Below, one piece after another: positions 12,001 through 21,735 of a stretch of 64,000 nt of DNA; the stretch's first letter is position 1, and each line of letters begins with the position of its first letter. The translations under genes were made by a program, and so were the position numbers. The stretch comes from Asterochloris sp. CNOR1 (lineage: Eukaryota > Chlorophyta > Trebouxiophyceae > Trebouxiales > Trebouxiaceae). Under the pieces are notes generated by a model. That model was given only the letters and a program-made list of their open reading frames with translations. It made no database searches and had not been told where the DNA came from. Location: assembly GCA_963969365.1 (NCBI GenBank), contig OZ017762.1, forward strand, positions 992,001 to 1,056,000. Reading direction: 5' to 3'.

Positions 12001-14601
12001 CTGGGCCACGAGAGCGAGATCCACGTCTCGCGCTGAGCCGGCAGGGTTGGGGTCACACTCCACCCAGGCTTCCTGCAGGTGATGGAGTTTGTGGGTTTTC
12101 AAAGCAGGCTTGACTGTGCCTGCCGACCACAAAGCAGCGTGCTTCTGGATGAGACTGCTGCTTGCAACAGGTATGCATGCTTGGAAACATCACCCAATGA
12201 GAGCCAAACTCTGCTGTCCGCTTGCAGCTGATTTTGTCACAATATCTCATGCATGTCCACATTGGAGGGCCTTGACTGGACACACCTGCAACCTCTGCTC
12301 CACAAATGCTGCATCTCCGCCAGCTGAGCGGATGCCCTGCACCTTTGCTGTGGTTGCAAGGGCCTGCTCCCTCTTGGCTGCTGCAGCCTCTGCTGCAGCC
12401 ACAGCGGCTGCAGCAGCTGCCGCCTTTGCCTTATCAGCCATGCTTCCCTTGCCTGGTGCCGCAGCTGCTGCTGCGGGCGCTGGCTTGGGCTTAGCAGGGG
12501 CTGCCTTGCCCCTGACATCCTTGCCACCCTTGCCAGACACCTGCAAGGATGCACCATGTAGTTGAGCAAGCTCCATGACTGCCACGGCCTCTGCTCTGTA
12601 TAGCTGCAACTGCTGGCTGCGCACACTGTGCTTGAGGATGGCCTCTGAACAACAGGCCCCAAGCACTATTTCCTGCTGAACCGCTGCCCCAAAAAGACCT
12701 CAGCTTTTTGCAAGCTCAGCAGCTGGAGCCTGCCTTTGCCAGGTGGGCCTGCAGGGAGACTGCCTCCAGCTGCAAGTCCAGGCTGGAAGGCTTGAGCAGT
12801 GTCTGCGCCTCGTCCAGGGCCTTCAGCGCATCATCTGGCTTCCCAGTCTGCAGCAGCAGGAGCATCTACATCGCCTCACCAGGCTGGTCCAAAGAAAGCA
12901 ATGCAGGCTCTAGGCTTGGCAACAGCTGCACAAACAGCCCACAGCAACCCTATGGCAGACCATCCAAAGGCTTTGAAGGCCTTCAGCAGGCCAATTGCTG
13001 GTTTGCAGGCCTGCACTCATCAGCTGACAACCCCACCAGTCAGCACAGCCCTTTTGCCCAGTGCGGCCCAGCCAGACGCATATTTGAGGCAGTTTCAGCA
13101 TCTGGTGTTGCTCCCCACATGGCCCTGCAGCCAGCTCCATCAGCAACAGCGCAAGACTGAACAGCTCCATCAGCAACAGCGCAAGACTGAACAGCGTGTG
13201 CCCCCGCCACTCTGGCCCCTCTAGTGCCCCGCACAGGATGTTGGCCTCATGCTAGTGCCCATGTTGCGGCCACTCACTCATCACTGTCAGGTGCATCATA
13301 GAGGCAGGCTGCAACTTCTTTCCAGGGATGTTGATGTCACTAACACCCTGGCAGCAATCTGCCTTACCTCCATGAGGCACAGGGCAAGGCTGCAAAGTAT
13401 GCGCCCAAGCCACTCCTGCCCCTCTGGCACTCTGCGCAGAGCCTCAACAAGACGCTGGTGCCCAGGCAGGAGCTGGGCCCTGACGCCGTCCCGCATGAGG
13501 GGGCGGGCCGCGTGCCAGAAGTGGACGGCCGCGTTGACCACCATGAAGGCATACCTGCACAGCAGGGGTTCTCGGTCTGTGGCCCCACTGCCCACCCAGC
13601 GCAGCCTGACCACGTTGCCGTGCAGTATGACTGCAGTCGCTTTGGCATACAACGGCAGCAAGCTGGTCTTCTTTGCTTCTTAGTCTGCAGGTCATTGTAG
13701 GTCATTAGATGTCTGCCAGTTGCAAGCCAGGAGCCATCAGCTGAGTCCATGACATGGGTGGGACTGGACAGCGCCAGACAGTACAGCCAGCAACAGATCA
13801 AGAGTTGCTTAAGCACAGTGGTGGCAGCATCATGTGCAGACCCTGCCATGCAGGCGGGCTGCCCTGCGGAGCAGCTGCCTCCACTGAAATTACCTGCTGA
13901 TCTGTACAGCAATGTCCAGCCCGTCGTTGACATGCTGCACAGCAGCCAGCACACCCTGCTGCAGCTCTGTCCCCTGCACGCAGCACCAGCCATGACCAGG
14001 TGTGCGAAGCCAGCTTGAGCGGCTGAACAAAAATGTGAAATTGCACCACAATTGCACCCAGGCCAGCAAAGGGTTCCCACCTGCGCAACGTTGCACCTCA
14101 GGTGTTGCAGACGCCGCACCTTAAGGCCAGCATTCCGCTTGTCACGGATGCAGGCGAGGGCATAGTGAGCTCTACACAGGTACTGGTCTGGAGTCTGAGC
14201 AACTGCTGTGCCGCCTGTGCCAGGCCTGCAAACGTGCAGGACACTGTCATGGTCTGACAAGCAGTGCAGCCACCTGTGACTGGAACAGCGCTGTGGAAAG
14301 CTTGCCTGCCAGCGGCGGCAAAGTATGCTCTGCAGCTCTCATCTGCAATCTCCAGAAGTCCGCACTGCATCGCCAAAAGGTCAGTCGAGAGCAAGCACTG
14401 GCGATCAGAGGCAATTCCTCAGGTGCATAGATCTGATACCTGCAGTGCAACCTCTGCACATGTGATCCACAGGGCCAGGCTCTGAGCAGGAACAGCAGGC
14501 GCTGAAGCTTTCAGGGCTTCAAAAGCTTGTCTGGCCAGCTCAGCATCCTGGTGTTCCCTTGCAGAGCTGAATTCGTGAGCAAGCACTTGGAGTGCCGACA
14601 T
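1..14601 (-). CDS. CFAP46: Cilia- and flagella-associated protein 46 (CFAP46/FAP46), 3' end outside the window
   Basis: CFAP46 is a very large TPR-type scaffold of the C1d projection of the ciliary central apparatus, which helps control motility. The start is the ATG at 14601 (MSALQVLAHEF), followed by a first exon to 14440 ending in AEVALQ. More than 25 exons follow leftwards. The clearest are 13554-13368 (YAFMVVNAAVHFWHAARPLM, aligning with the conserved YFLVYNAS region of CFAP46), 12664-12286, 12072-11858, about 11040-10820 (ETCRLIWAASLPLMQPGLR), 10185-10082, 9154-8950, 8295-8155, 7710-7450, 6415-6100, 5814-5540, 5000-4850, 4282-4095, 3480-3245, 2440-2235, 1760-1605, 1240-950, 600-230 and 170-43. 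The exon at 12.3-12.5 kb encodes an Ala/Lys-rich low-complexity linker. Exons are short, donors are GTGAG or GTAAG, and introns hold degenerate exon copies. It shares its start region with the CotH gene. The family call is firm; exact exon edges are my reading. Confidence 0.85.
1410..1572. repeat. Three-copy tandem repeat, about 54 bp unit, in a CFAP46 intron
   Basis: Three consecutive units begin with CTCAAGCTATA or CTCAAGCTTAC, continue through GGTGGTCAGGTGGCTGTT, and end in CTGCAGCTGC or CAGCAACTGC. They lie at about 1411-1463, 1464-1518 and 1519-1572. The third unit is the most diverged. No open frame is conserved between units, so this looks like non-coding intron expansion. Confidence 0.85.
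5155..5335 (-). repeat. Degenerate copies of the CFAP46 exon segment at 4950-5000
   Basis: The coding segment at about 4950-4998 reads, on plus, CAGGCACCGCAGGAGCAGG then TCCAGCAGCTGTACCTGCA. Related segments recur at about 5166-5210 (CAGGCTGCAGCAGCAAGTCC) and 5295-5335 (CAGGCACTGCAGCAGCAGG then TCTACCAGCTGTACATGC). Both are in the same orientation as the exon and lie upstream of it in the transcript. The flanks have drifted and no long frame is kept. Confidence 0.6.
7351..7380 (-). repeat. Homopolymer C tract (G tract in the CFAP46 transcript)
   Basis: Within the CFAP46 intron between exons at about 7.45 and 7.16 kb, the plus strand carries a nearly uninterrupted C run broken once by G and once by T. 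The transcript of the minus-strand gene would carry several G runs of three or more here, which can form a G-quadruplex. No other tract like it occurs in the window. Confidence 0.8.
7977..8165 (-). repeat. Three-fold array of CFAP46 exon-boundary copies
   Basis: The 3' end of the exon encoding LEKLQELVPK (about 8295-8155) together with its donor reads, on plus, GCAGCAGCACACCTTGGGTA. Closely related text recurs immediately to the left at about 8046-8085 (GCAGCAGCACACCTTGGGCA) and, more weakly, at about 7977-8010 and 8090-8115. All copies have the same orientation as the gene and lie downstream of the donor. Confidence 0.65.
8510..9060 (-). repeat. Four-fold array: one CFAP46 exon and three degraded copies, about 150 bp period
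   Basis: The exon ending in a VRAAAPLALEAVWDAAVDAE stretch (about 9154-8950) has a plus-strand text containing ACCTCTGCATCAACTGCTGC followed by CCAGTGCCAAAGGGGCAGC. Parallel text occurs at about 8815-8905 (CCAGAGCCAAAGGGGGACC), about 8660-8755 (GCCTCTGCATGCATTGCTGC then ACAAGAGGGGCACCTGC) and about 8515-8605 (ACCTCTGCATCTACTGCTGC). Only the rightmost copy keeps the family-like reading frame. The others lack a usable frame and sit in the following intron. Confidence 0.75.
11270..11345 (-). repeat. Degenerate copy of the CFAP46 exon start at 10970-11045
   Basis: Plus-strand text at about 10975-11040 (GGAGTCCAGCTGCTCCAAGA then GTTGGGTGGCCATTGGG) recurs about 300 bp upstream in the transcript at 11300-11340 (AGAGTCCAGCTGCTCCAAGA then GCTGGGTGGCTGCTGGG). 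The copy would read LEQLDSVLSMVVRL compared with LEQLDSNLSMFVRL in the exon, then diverges. Confidence 0.75.
11590..11735 (-). repeat. Two degenerate copies of the CFAP46 exon end at 11858-11925
   Basis: Downstream of the donor at 11857 the exon end (plus strand CCAGCCAGGCCCAGCAGTGT) recurs at about 11609-11655 (CCAGACCCAGCAATGTGACA) and about 11685-11735 (CAGGCCCAGCAAAAGGAACT). Both are in gene orientation and have no open frame. Confidence 0.55.
13134..13240 (-). repeat. 30-bp tandem duplication and an exon copy in a CFAP46 intron
   Basis: A 30-bp unit containing CAGCAACAGCGCAAGACTGA is repeated perfectly at about 13134-13193. Directly next to it, about 13195-13237 (CCGCCACTCTGGCCCCTCTA) resembles the exon text at about 13400-13440 (AAGCCACTCCTGCCCCTCTG). 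This is another local copy of coding sequence in the intron. Confidence 0.65.
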
Positions 14602-15237
14602 TCAATCTGTTCAACTGGGCTCACAGAAGCATCTCATCTGACCGTCCTCAAGGAGCCAGACTCATGCGGTCAAAGTGCCTAGCCAACCTGGTCAACGATT
14701 ACATTGCATGCTGCTGCTTGCTTATGCCGCAGAGCACTGGACTGCCCCATGTATCTCATGGAATGAGCAGCTGTGCTGTACACTATGGTGACATCTGACT
14801 CACAGGTCATTTGACCACCACTTTATCACTGTCCTTGAACGCGTCTGACCAGTCCAAGAATGAGCTGCTAGGTCAGTGGATGCAGAATCAGTCTCTGAGT
14901 TAGCCTCACACTGCATCATGAAGGGTATCTCGCTGGTGTGCACTGCAGCTGGCCTTGCCGCCCTGTGCAAGGCAAACATGGCGCTTAGTCTGATGCTCAC
15001 CCCTGTGACCGCCGTCAGCAGTCTTTCCTCTGCCTGTGCAGTGTGGAGGAGCCCAGAGATCTCTTTCCCAGGCAGAACCAGCACCACCACCGACCCATGC
15101 CCTCTTGACTGGAGGTGTGAGCCTCCTTGCTCAGATCTGCTAGCTGAGCCGCAACAAGCATTCAGCACAATAACTCCAGATCCGGTGTGTAGCCTGGCAG
15201 TGCTGTTCTGTCTGACAGGGTTGTTTATGGTGCAGGG
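14602..15237. promoter_or_regulatory. Divergent start region between CFAP46 (minus) and the CotH gene (plus)
   Basis: The two genes diverge here, so both core promoters, both 5' UTRs and the first CotH exon must lie in this stretch or just beyond it. I see no TATA box or other recognised motif. Candidate CotH initiation codons followed by hydrophobic residues occur at 14918 (MKGISLVCTAAGLAALC) and 14978. A further hydrophobic run (SLAVLFCLTGLFMVQGAA) is encoded near 15190-15245 in a frame different from the first supported CotH exon. Confidence 0.35.
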
Positions 15238-18200
15238 AGCTGCTGTGCACGCCTCGCTGCAGCCACCTTCACGTCAGACCTGCCAGTGCTTGTGTTTGAC
15301 GTGCCTGAGCCCACTGTGACACGCAACTACACATCAGCAGACTTCTGCATCTGTGACAATGGAGTGTCATCCACAAACAGCTCAAAGACTAAGATCAAGG
15401 TCACTGGAGGGACCACAAGCGGTGAGCTGTCTGAGGCACCAGACTTGCGCTTGCAACTCTAGCCTGCTTGCCAAGAATGTGCAGCTACCCAGGCTGCAGG
15501 CCAGGGCAGGCCGGACCAAGACACACTGCAGCATGCTTGACCAGTGATGTGCCACACGCCATGTCTGGGAGGACACTACAGACGCCTTGCTACCTCCTGG
15601 CATCTCATGGCTCGCCAGCATCTGGTCTGCAGCATGTCGTGAGCTGCATTCTTGGACAGGCTCAACAAGTGTATCAGCCTCACTCAACACCTGTCACCCC
15701 TGCAGCCATCAGGAACACAATTCAGAAGTATGACCTCAAGTTCAAGAACAGCACCGCCCTGCTGGGGCTCCCCAAAGCCAAGAAATGGAGCTTGTACGGT
15801 GAGTGCTGCACTCTTCTGACCATGTCTCTGCCCAGCATGACCGCCTTCTGTGTCAGCAAGTGTGGCTTGACAGCTGCTTGGCCTCAGCATTTGGCATGCA
15901 CACACCATGTGCCTGCTTATGACCCACATCTGATGCAGTCAGCTTGGCTCACTTCTTCACACACCCGTGGTGAGGGTCAGACTAAGGTGCCTGCCTCCTG
16001 CAGGCCCTCAGAACGACACCTTTGGGCTGCATGACTTTGTGGCATACAACCTGAGCCGGGCTGCTGGCGACTGGGCACCCCACACCATCTTCACTGAGGC
16101 AAGTGGTAGCATTCAGGGCTAGCAGCTCACAGCGCTAGATGCCATCCAGCCAACATGGCTATCCATGGCTGTTCCTAGGCGCCTGCACGCTGGCATGCAC
16201 CCTGTGCAGTCAGCCGTGATGCAGCACAGGCAGTGTTGCAGCCCACTATGCCGGCATGCCTCTGGCCCAGCATTGTCATGCTGCATTGGCTGCTCCAATG
16301 CTGTCTTGAAACATATACAAAGTAGCTCACGGCACCACCGCTGCTGCCGCGCCTGTTGTGTGAGTGCACGATATGAAAATGGCGGCTGCCTGTCATTGGA
16401 GCTTTCGACTGATGCTGGCAAGGGCTCACAGCACCAGCAATGCTACAGCCCGCTGTATGCTTGAACAGCCATTGTGTTGGCTGCTCATTGGTGGCAATCA
16501 GTTTGTGTTGGCAGGGGCTCACAGCACTTCATCATGCCTGCAGATGTTCATCAACATTAACAATGACCCTCTGCAATACCCTGGTGGGTTCCTTTGCAGC
16601 CTGCGCCATACACCAGCACATGTGCTGTACCGCTGACCTGCTGCCGAGCAACTCCATGAGGCCTGCAAGGGGGTGCCCTCGCCTCTGCCAGAGCCCACAG
16701 AAGCTGCACTTCCATAGACTGCTGCAGCACAAGTATTGCTGCTGCAGACAACTATTACGGCATCGTGGTTCTGGAGGAAAAGGATAAGATTGTGAGACTC
16801 CCTGTCAATTGCTGAAGCGCACATCAAGCAGTTCCTCATCTCAGCATGCTGCTGGTGCATCTACTGCCCTCCGCCTGCACTGCATGTCTCAGCGTGCTCT
16901 GGCTGCCAAAGACCCCAGCACATCTTGCCCTGCTGCAAGTGCTGAGGATCTGGCCAAACCCATTGTCCTGCCCTGCGCCTGCCAGGGCCCTGACCAGATC
17001 AACATCAAGGACATTACCACGCCGCCCTTTGACATCACGGGCGGCTACCAGCTGGAGTACACTCACGGCGAGAACCCCAAGAACCTGCCGGCCGTCAATG
17101 TCACCAGGTCTGGTGCACAGCCGCCATGGTGCCATTGCTGCTGCCCTGCTACCTATATGGGCATCAAAGCTTTGCCAGGAAGAACTTTGCCCCTTCTTCA
17201 GTCTGATCCAGCTGGCAATGTTGTGTAGGAATAGAATTGGAATAGATGCCATGGCTTGGCTGCACTGCGGCTGTGCACCGCCGCTGTGCACCGCGGCTGT
17301 GGAGCCAAGACATGGCATCTACTCCAATTCTTTTCCCATGCAGCGCCTCCAGCTGCAAATGTGAGCAGGGGCAAGCTCTCCAAATTCTTGATGCCCACTC
17401 AAACAGCAGGGCAGCAGCAGCGGCACTAGAGCTATATTCTCGTCCTCGGCATGCCTTCTGCAGGAAGTAGCACTAGCAGGTTGCCATGCTCCAATGGCAT
17501 GCGCTGGCTGGTCAGGGACTCCACCCTCAAGAATCCCTCACCCAGGGATCATCCCAAGTCTTTGCCTGTGCAGGACTGGCATGCCCTGGCTCATCGAGGA
17601 CCCCACAGCCAAGGACCCCCTGACCCAGGCAGAGATAGACTACATCAACACGTGAGTCCCTGAGTAGTGTCTGTGTTGGCACATGCAGCCGGCTGACCAG
17701 GATGGCCACCATCCAGAGCCTGTGCAGCAGCGGCCTGACTGCCTGCCAGGCTGGGTCCTGGGTGATAGGTCATTTGCTGGGCTTCAGCAGTGTGATGGCA
17801 ACCACTGAGCAGTGGCCAATGCCTGCACCGGGGTGGTTATAGTTGGTCAAACCTGCTGTGCTGACGTGACCAGGCATCAACCCCAGTTGGGGCGCAGGGG
17901 CACACCTGATGCCCTCTGGTGTGGCCTGCTGTGAGGTGTGACTCAGCACAGCCATACACTGATGACATGCGGACATCATGGCGCAGACGATGCCAACCAA
18001 ACACATGATGCCCGACAGCTAAAAATCGTGGCCTGGACTTAGGCACCTGCCGAGGACCCACACAGGCAGCCCTTACCATGCCTGCCTGCCGATACATGAC
18101 CAGCCGCATTTGCTGCAGGCAGACATCAGTTTGAGGCTGTACGCAGGCAGTCCATCTGCCTGCAGAGACATGAAGCAGCATAAGTAGGAGGTTGAGCTGG

Positions 18201-21101
18201 ACTCATGCACTGCCTCTTCTGCCTGCCTGCAGGGACTTCCTTGAAGCAGTGTGCGGCACCTGGAGGCGCACACATGCCATGTCTCTGCTTGCCTGCAGGT
18301 ACATGAACAGCTTTGAGGCGGCCCTGTTCAGTTCGAAGTTCACCGACAACTCCACAGGCTGGCGCCAGTACGCCAATGAGAGCGCCTTCGTCGACTGGTT
18401 CGTGCTGACGGAGGTGAGGCAGCCGGGGAAGGGAGGGGGTAAGGGTGGGATTGTTGCCAGCCCGCAGAGATCAGAGTGCAGCTTTGCAGTCATCAGCTGA
18501 CTGGCTGGCTCCAGGGCACATGGTCTCCGCATCATATCATTCAGAAGCCTGGGCTGCACCGTTGGGAGCCACATTATATTTTGCTGGACTGGTCTGTCAT
18601 GCCTGACATGACCCACTGGCATGTGCACCGGCCCCGTGTGTGGCATAGCTGGTTTGTGGCAACAGAGAACAACAGGTCCATATGTGACAGCATACTTGGT
18701 TGCGTTTTAAATGGCAGCCTTGCCAAACAGCGCGCTTGCTGCTGAGCTGGCGTCTCTTGGCATGGCCAAAAGCTGATACTGGGTGGCACAGCTGAGTGAC
18801 AAAATCCGTAAGCCAGACACTGGGCTGGCTTAAGGATTTTGCTGCAGATGCCCCAAGTGGTGACAGCATTTGAAAGGCCCAAGACTGCGCTGAATTGTCC
18901 ATGTAGCTGGGCAGCGCATGCTTGCACCGTGCACCAGGCATGTCTCATGCCTGCCATGGCTGCTCTTGCGAGGCCAGACAACAGGCTGGGCCAGGACAGC
19001 CATCACGCATGATATCATGTCTAGTGTAAGCAGCAAGCATGCACCTGGACCACTAGGCAACAGGCTCCGCACAGTGCATGGCAGACTATGTGAAGTGCGA
19101 GATGCCAAAATTGGCTGGGTGCAGCTGCATGTCAGCTGCCGCCAGCAGATGTTTCAGGTGGCACTGCACATAGTAGCAGGGCTAGCTCCAGAGCAGCACG
19201 CAGTGCTGGCGCTGGCCTGGGGTCTGCAGCACTGCGTGGTCAGTATGTGCTGTCAGTCTGAGGGTTGGAGCATGATGCAGCAAACAGACAGCTGAGGGAT
19301 TGTAGGTCGATCACTGTTGGGGCTTGTATGCGCTGGCTTGCGTGGGGTGCCAGTTTGCCCCTTGAAGATCTCAATTGGCAGAGCGCCGCAGACTTGCAGT
19401 GCCGCTGACTGCTGGTCATCTATGTGCAGCAAGCGCTTGACTTACAGGACCTGGGAGCGTTGCTTGTGGGGCATGCTGTTCCGGCATGCAGCTTGGCCTG
19501 TCACGCTGCTTCTCAGCATGTAACAATCCGAAGTCGCTGTCGGTCCTAGGCCACACGTGGCAAGGTGTGACTGTGTCGCTGCAGCTCGTGAAGAACCCCA
19601 AGCACAGCTACCATGGCGCCGACTACATTGTCAAGGTCTGGGCACCAGCTGTTGCTAACTGCTGTGCACGTTGTGGCCCGCAAGTGCAGCTGCTGCTGCT
19701 ATGCATGCGCCCTGCATATCCGGTCCCCTTGCACGCGGTTGCACCCTTCTGCCGTGCTGGGGACTCCTGCCTTTCACATGCTTGTACATCTGCCACTTAC
19801 CTGCAGGATTGCAGGCATGCTTCTGCTGTGCTGTGCTACCGCATACTGACAGCCCCTATTCTTCCGTGGCCGAGCCCTGATGGCATCCTGCCACTGCAGG
19901 ATGCTGAAAAGAAGCTGGCCATGGGCCCTATTGAGAATGTGATTCAGGGCTTTGGGCAGTGCTGTGGCTTCCCCATTCAGGTGCTACTGCATGGCACCTG
20001 CACTGTGCCACACAGCACATTCTGCCAGGTTGAATGTGCACTCACCCCAGCAACCTGCAATACTTGGAAGGGTGGCCAAATCGACACTTATTGTCGTCAT
20101 GTCGTTTGCCTGCAGTGTCCTGGCCGAGAAACACATATTCGACTGCTGCAGGGGTATGAACTTGGCGGCTTCAGCAATGGCAGCTCAGGTGGCAGCGCTA
20201 TCTCGCCACAAGGATGGATGTGAGCTGGTTGCCATTGCCTGAACACTCCCTGCTGCACTGAGCTGTTTGCGGCTTGCGTTGATAGCGTCACGCCTCTCCA
20301 TGCAACACGCATGTCATGCTGCTGTGCCACTCTACTGCAGCTTGCACTCTGCTCAGGTGTACTGTGTGATGCTGTGCAGGTTTGACATCTGCAACGGTGG
20401 GTCTGGGAGTAGTGCCTGCTGCATCCAGTGATTTGGCTTTGCCATAATGAAAACTCGAGCACACTTAGGAGCTTTGATGCTGCCAAAAATCATCTCCTGC
20501 TGTCTGCAGACGCTTCACGCTGCCCCTCCCCAGATGGTGATGTTGTATTTCCATTGGCAGACTGGTTTGTTCGCCTCATGAACGTGAGTATTGGGCACAG
20601 CCCTGCACCCGCATAAGATGGCAAGCATGATTGCACCCCACTTGTCTCTTCCTGAGCCAGTGCACTGCTGCTACAGCTTATGGCTTTCATGAACTTGGCT
20701 CTGTGCAAGCTGGGAAGCAGCTGTGCGTCCCGCACCCACGCAGTCCCTGCTTGCTGATGCAGGACACAGAGTTCGCTTCAAGCGCAGCCAAGCGCTATGC
20801 AGCCCTACGTGCTGGACCCTGGACTGATGCTGCAGTCAGCGGTATCATCAGCAGTGTGAACACCCAGATCCACTTCGCAGGCATCCGCATGATGGACCGC
20901 TACCCGAACCTGCTAGTTGCTACCCTTGGTGCCCCCAACAGCCAGGCTGCCTACAACGAGGTGTTCAGCCAGCTGCAGTCCTGGCTGCTGACCCGCCTTC
21001 AGTGGCTTGACACTGCCTTCCCAGCGTTCCCAAGTGTACCTGGTGCAACTGCCCCCACAAATGTCAGCCCCAGCCCTGCTATCGCTACTACTGGCAAGTG
21101 A
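15238..21101 (+). CDS. CotH-family (spore-coat protein kinase-like) secreted protein; 5' end unresolved
   Basis: CotH proteins have an atypical protein-kinase fold and are known from bacteria, oomycetes and Mucorales, usually secreted or cell-surface. Supported exons are about 15262-15421 (SDLPVLVFDVPEPTV), 15706-15798 (KYDLKFKN, LLGLPKAKKWSLYG), 16004-16098 (FVAYNLSRAAGDWAPHTIF), 16544-16583, 16748-16791 (NYYGIVVLEEKDKI), 16986-17107 (ITGGYQLEYTHGENP), 17574-about 17652, 18299-18413 (MNSFEAALFSSKFTDNSTGW), 19585-19635, 19900-19980 (KLAMGPIENVIQGFG), 20152-20219 (GGSAISPQGW), a 17-nt micro-exon 20380-20396 (FDICN), 20510-20583 and 20763-21101 to the stop. All these phases agree. The intron after 16098 has a GC donor. 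A cleavable N-terminal signal is likely but the first exon could not be fixed. At the usual WDxN-like metal-binding site the sequence reads ENVI, suggesting a pseudokinase. Confidence 0.8.
16411..16548 (+). repeat. Duplicated acceptor region in a CotH intron
   Basis: Text around 16417-16450 (GCAAGGGCTCACAGCACCAG) recurs at 16511-16540 (GCAGGGGCTCACAGCACTTC), just before the exon that begins at 16544. The two copies are about 95 bp apart and in gene orientation. Confidence 0.6.
17157..17402. repeat. Imperfect inverted repeat made of two EXO1/XPG-N-like exon fragments, inside a CotH intron
   Basis: The arms are about 17157-17285 and 17286-17402 and pair head to head. The right arm, read on minus, begins MGIKNLESLPLL and then, after a plausible internal intron, continues LEALHGKRIGVDAMSWLHS followed by RGA. 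That is the pattern of the N-terminal nuclease block of EXO1-like XPG-family proteins (MGIxxLLP, then GKRxxVDxxxWLHRGA). The left arm, read on plus, begins MGIKALPGRTLPLL and later encodes RIGIDAMAWLH, but its frame is interrupted. No further EXO1 exons are seen nearby, so these are captured fragments and not a gene. Confidence 0.6.
18414..19584 (+). other. Long CotH intron (about 1.2 kb) with no recognised gene
   Basis: This stretch lies between the exon ending ...FVDWFVLTE and the exon starting LVKNPKHSYHG. Open stretches on both strands here show no family resemblance. I see no transposon ends, RNA gene or tandem array. Confidence 0.5.
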
Positions 21102-21540
21102 TACAGAGCTGTGAGAGGTGTCCCTCAGGACTGCCCCACATGTACGTCATGGGAGTAAATGACTACCGTCCTTCCAGAAACATGCGTTACACTTCCTCTC
21201 TAGTAGATTAGAATGAAACAAGTGCCAGCAGCTGACCCTAAACTTCTGCAGCTCACGTCAGCTGAGTGGCATCATGACGGATTCAGCAATGTCACAGCTG
21301 ATCAGGCAGGGGGCAGGGTTTAATCCCGACTCTAGGCTGCTGTGATCCTGACTTCAGGCTGCTGTCAGCAGGGGGACATCGAAGTGAAGGAAGGCTGCTG
21401 CAGATGACAATGTGCTGGGGCTTGCCATCCTGCATGGTGTGCAGCCACTACTGGCTACTGACTGTCGCTCTGAGGGTGCAAAGTCTGGCTCTACGGCTTG
21501 CGCTGGGACGGCTATCGAAGAAGCGGAGGCTATCTGGGCG

Positions 21541-21735
21541 AGCTCTTGGGGCTGGTTGCCTGCAGGGGCAGGAGGTGAGGTTCAGCAAGCTAATCTTAGC
21601 AGCAAGCAAGAGCTGCAGCTGATATCAAGGCAGGGGTGCTCTTGGGGCTGACTGCCTGCAGGGATAGGAGGTGGGGGTCAGCTTGCTGATCTTAGCAGCA
21701 AGCAAGAGCCGCAGCACATCTGAAGGTAGGGGTGC
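21541..21735. repeat. Two-copy tandem repeat, about 97 bp unit
   Basis: Each unit runs from CTCTTGGGGCTG through TGCCTGCAGGG, an AGGAGGTG block and TCTTAGCAGCAAGCAAGAGC to a closing GG(T/C)AGGGGTG-like end. The units begin at about 21541 and 21639. They differ at many positions, so the duplication is not recent. It lies downstream of the CotH stop codon. Confidence 0.8.

Noticed and set aside
13364-14260. A 298-codon minus-strand open frame read as one exon
   Set aside because: Only its right part (DQYLCRAHYALACIRDKRNA) matches CFAP46; the middle is intron that happens to be open, and the left part is in a different frame from the true exon at 13554-13368.
17157-17402. A functional EXO1/FEN-type gene start on the minus strand
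   Set aside because: Only N-terminal fragments exist, in inverted duplicate, with an interrupted frame on one arm and no downstream nuclease exons within many kilobases.
18414-19584. Possible transposon in the long CotH intron
   Set aside because: No terminal inverted repeats, target-site duplications, or transposase- or reverse-transcriptase-like residues were seen on either strand.
19486-20223. A 245-codon plus-strand open frame as a single exon
   Set aside because: Its ends overlap CotH exons, but the interior between 19636 and 19899 is bounded by a GTCTGG donor and a CTGCAG acceptor and breaks the CotH family pattern.
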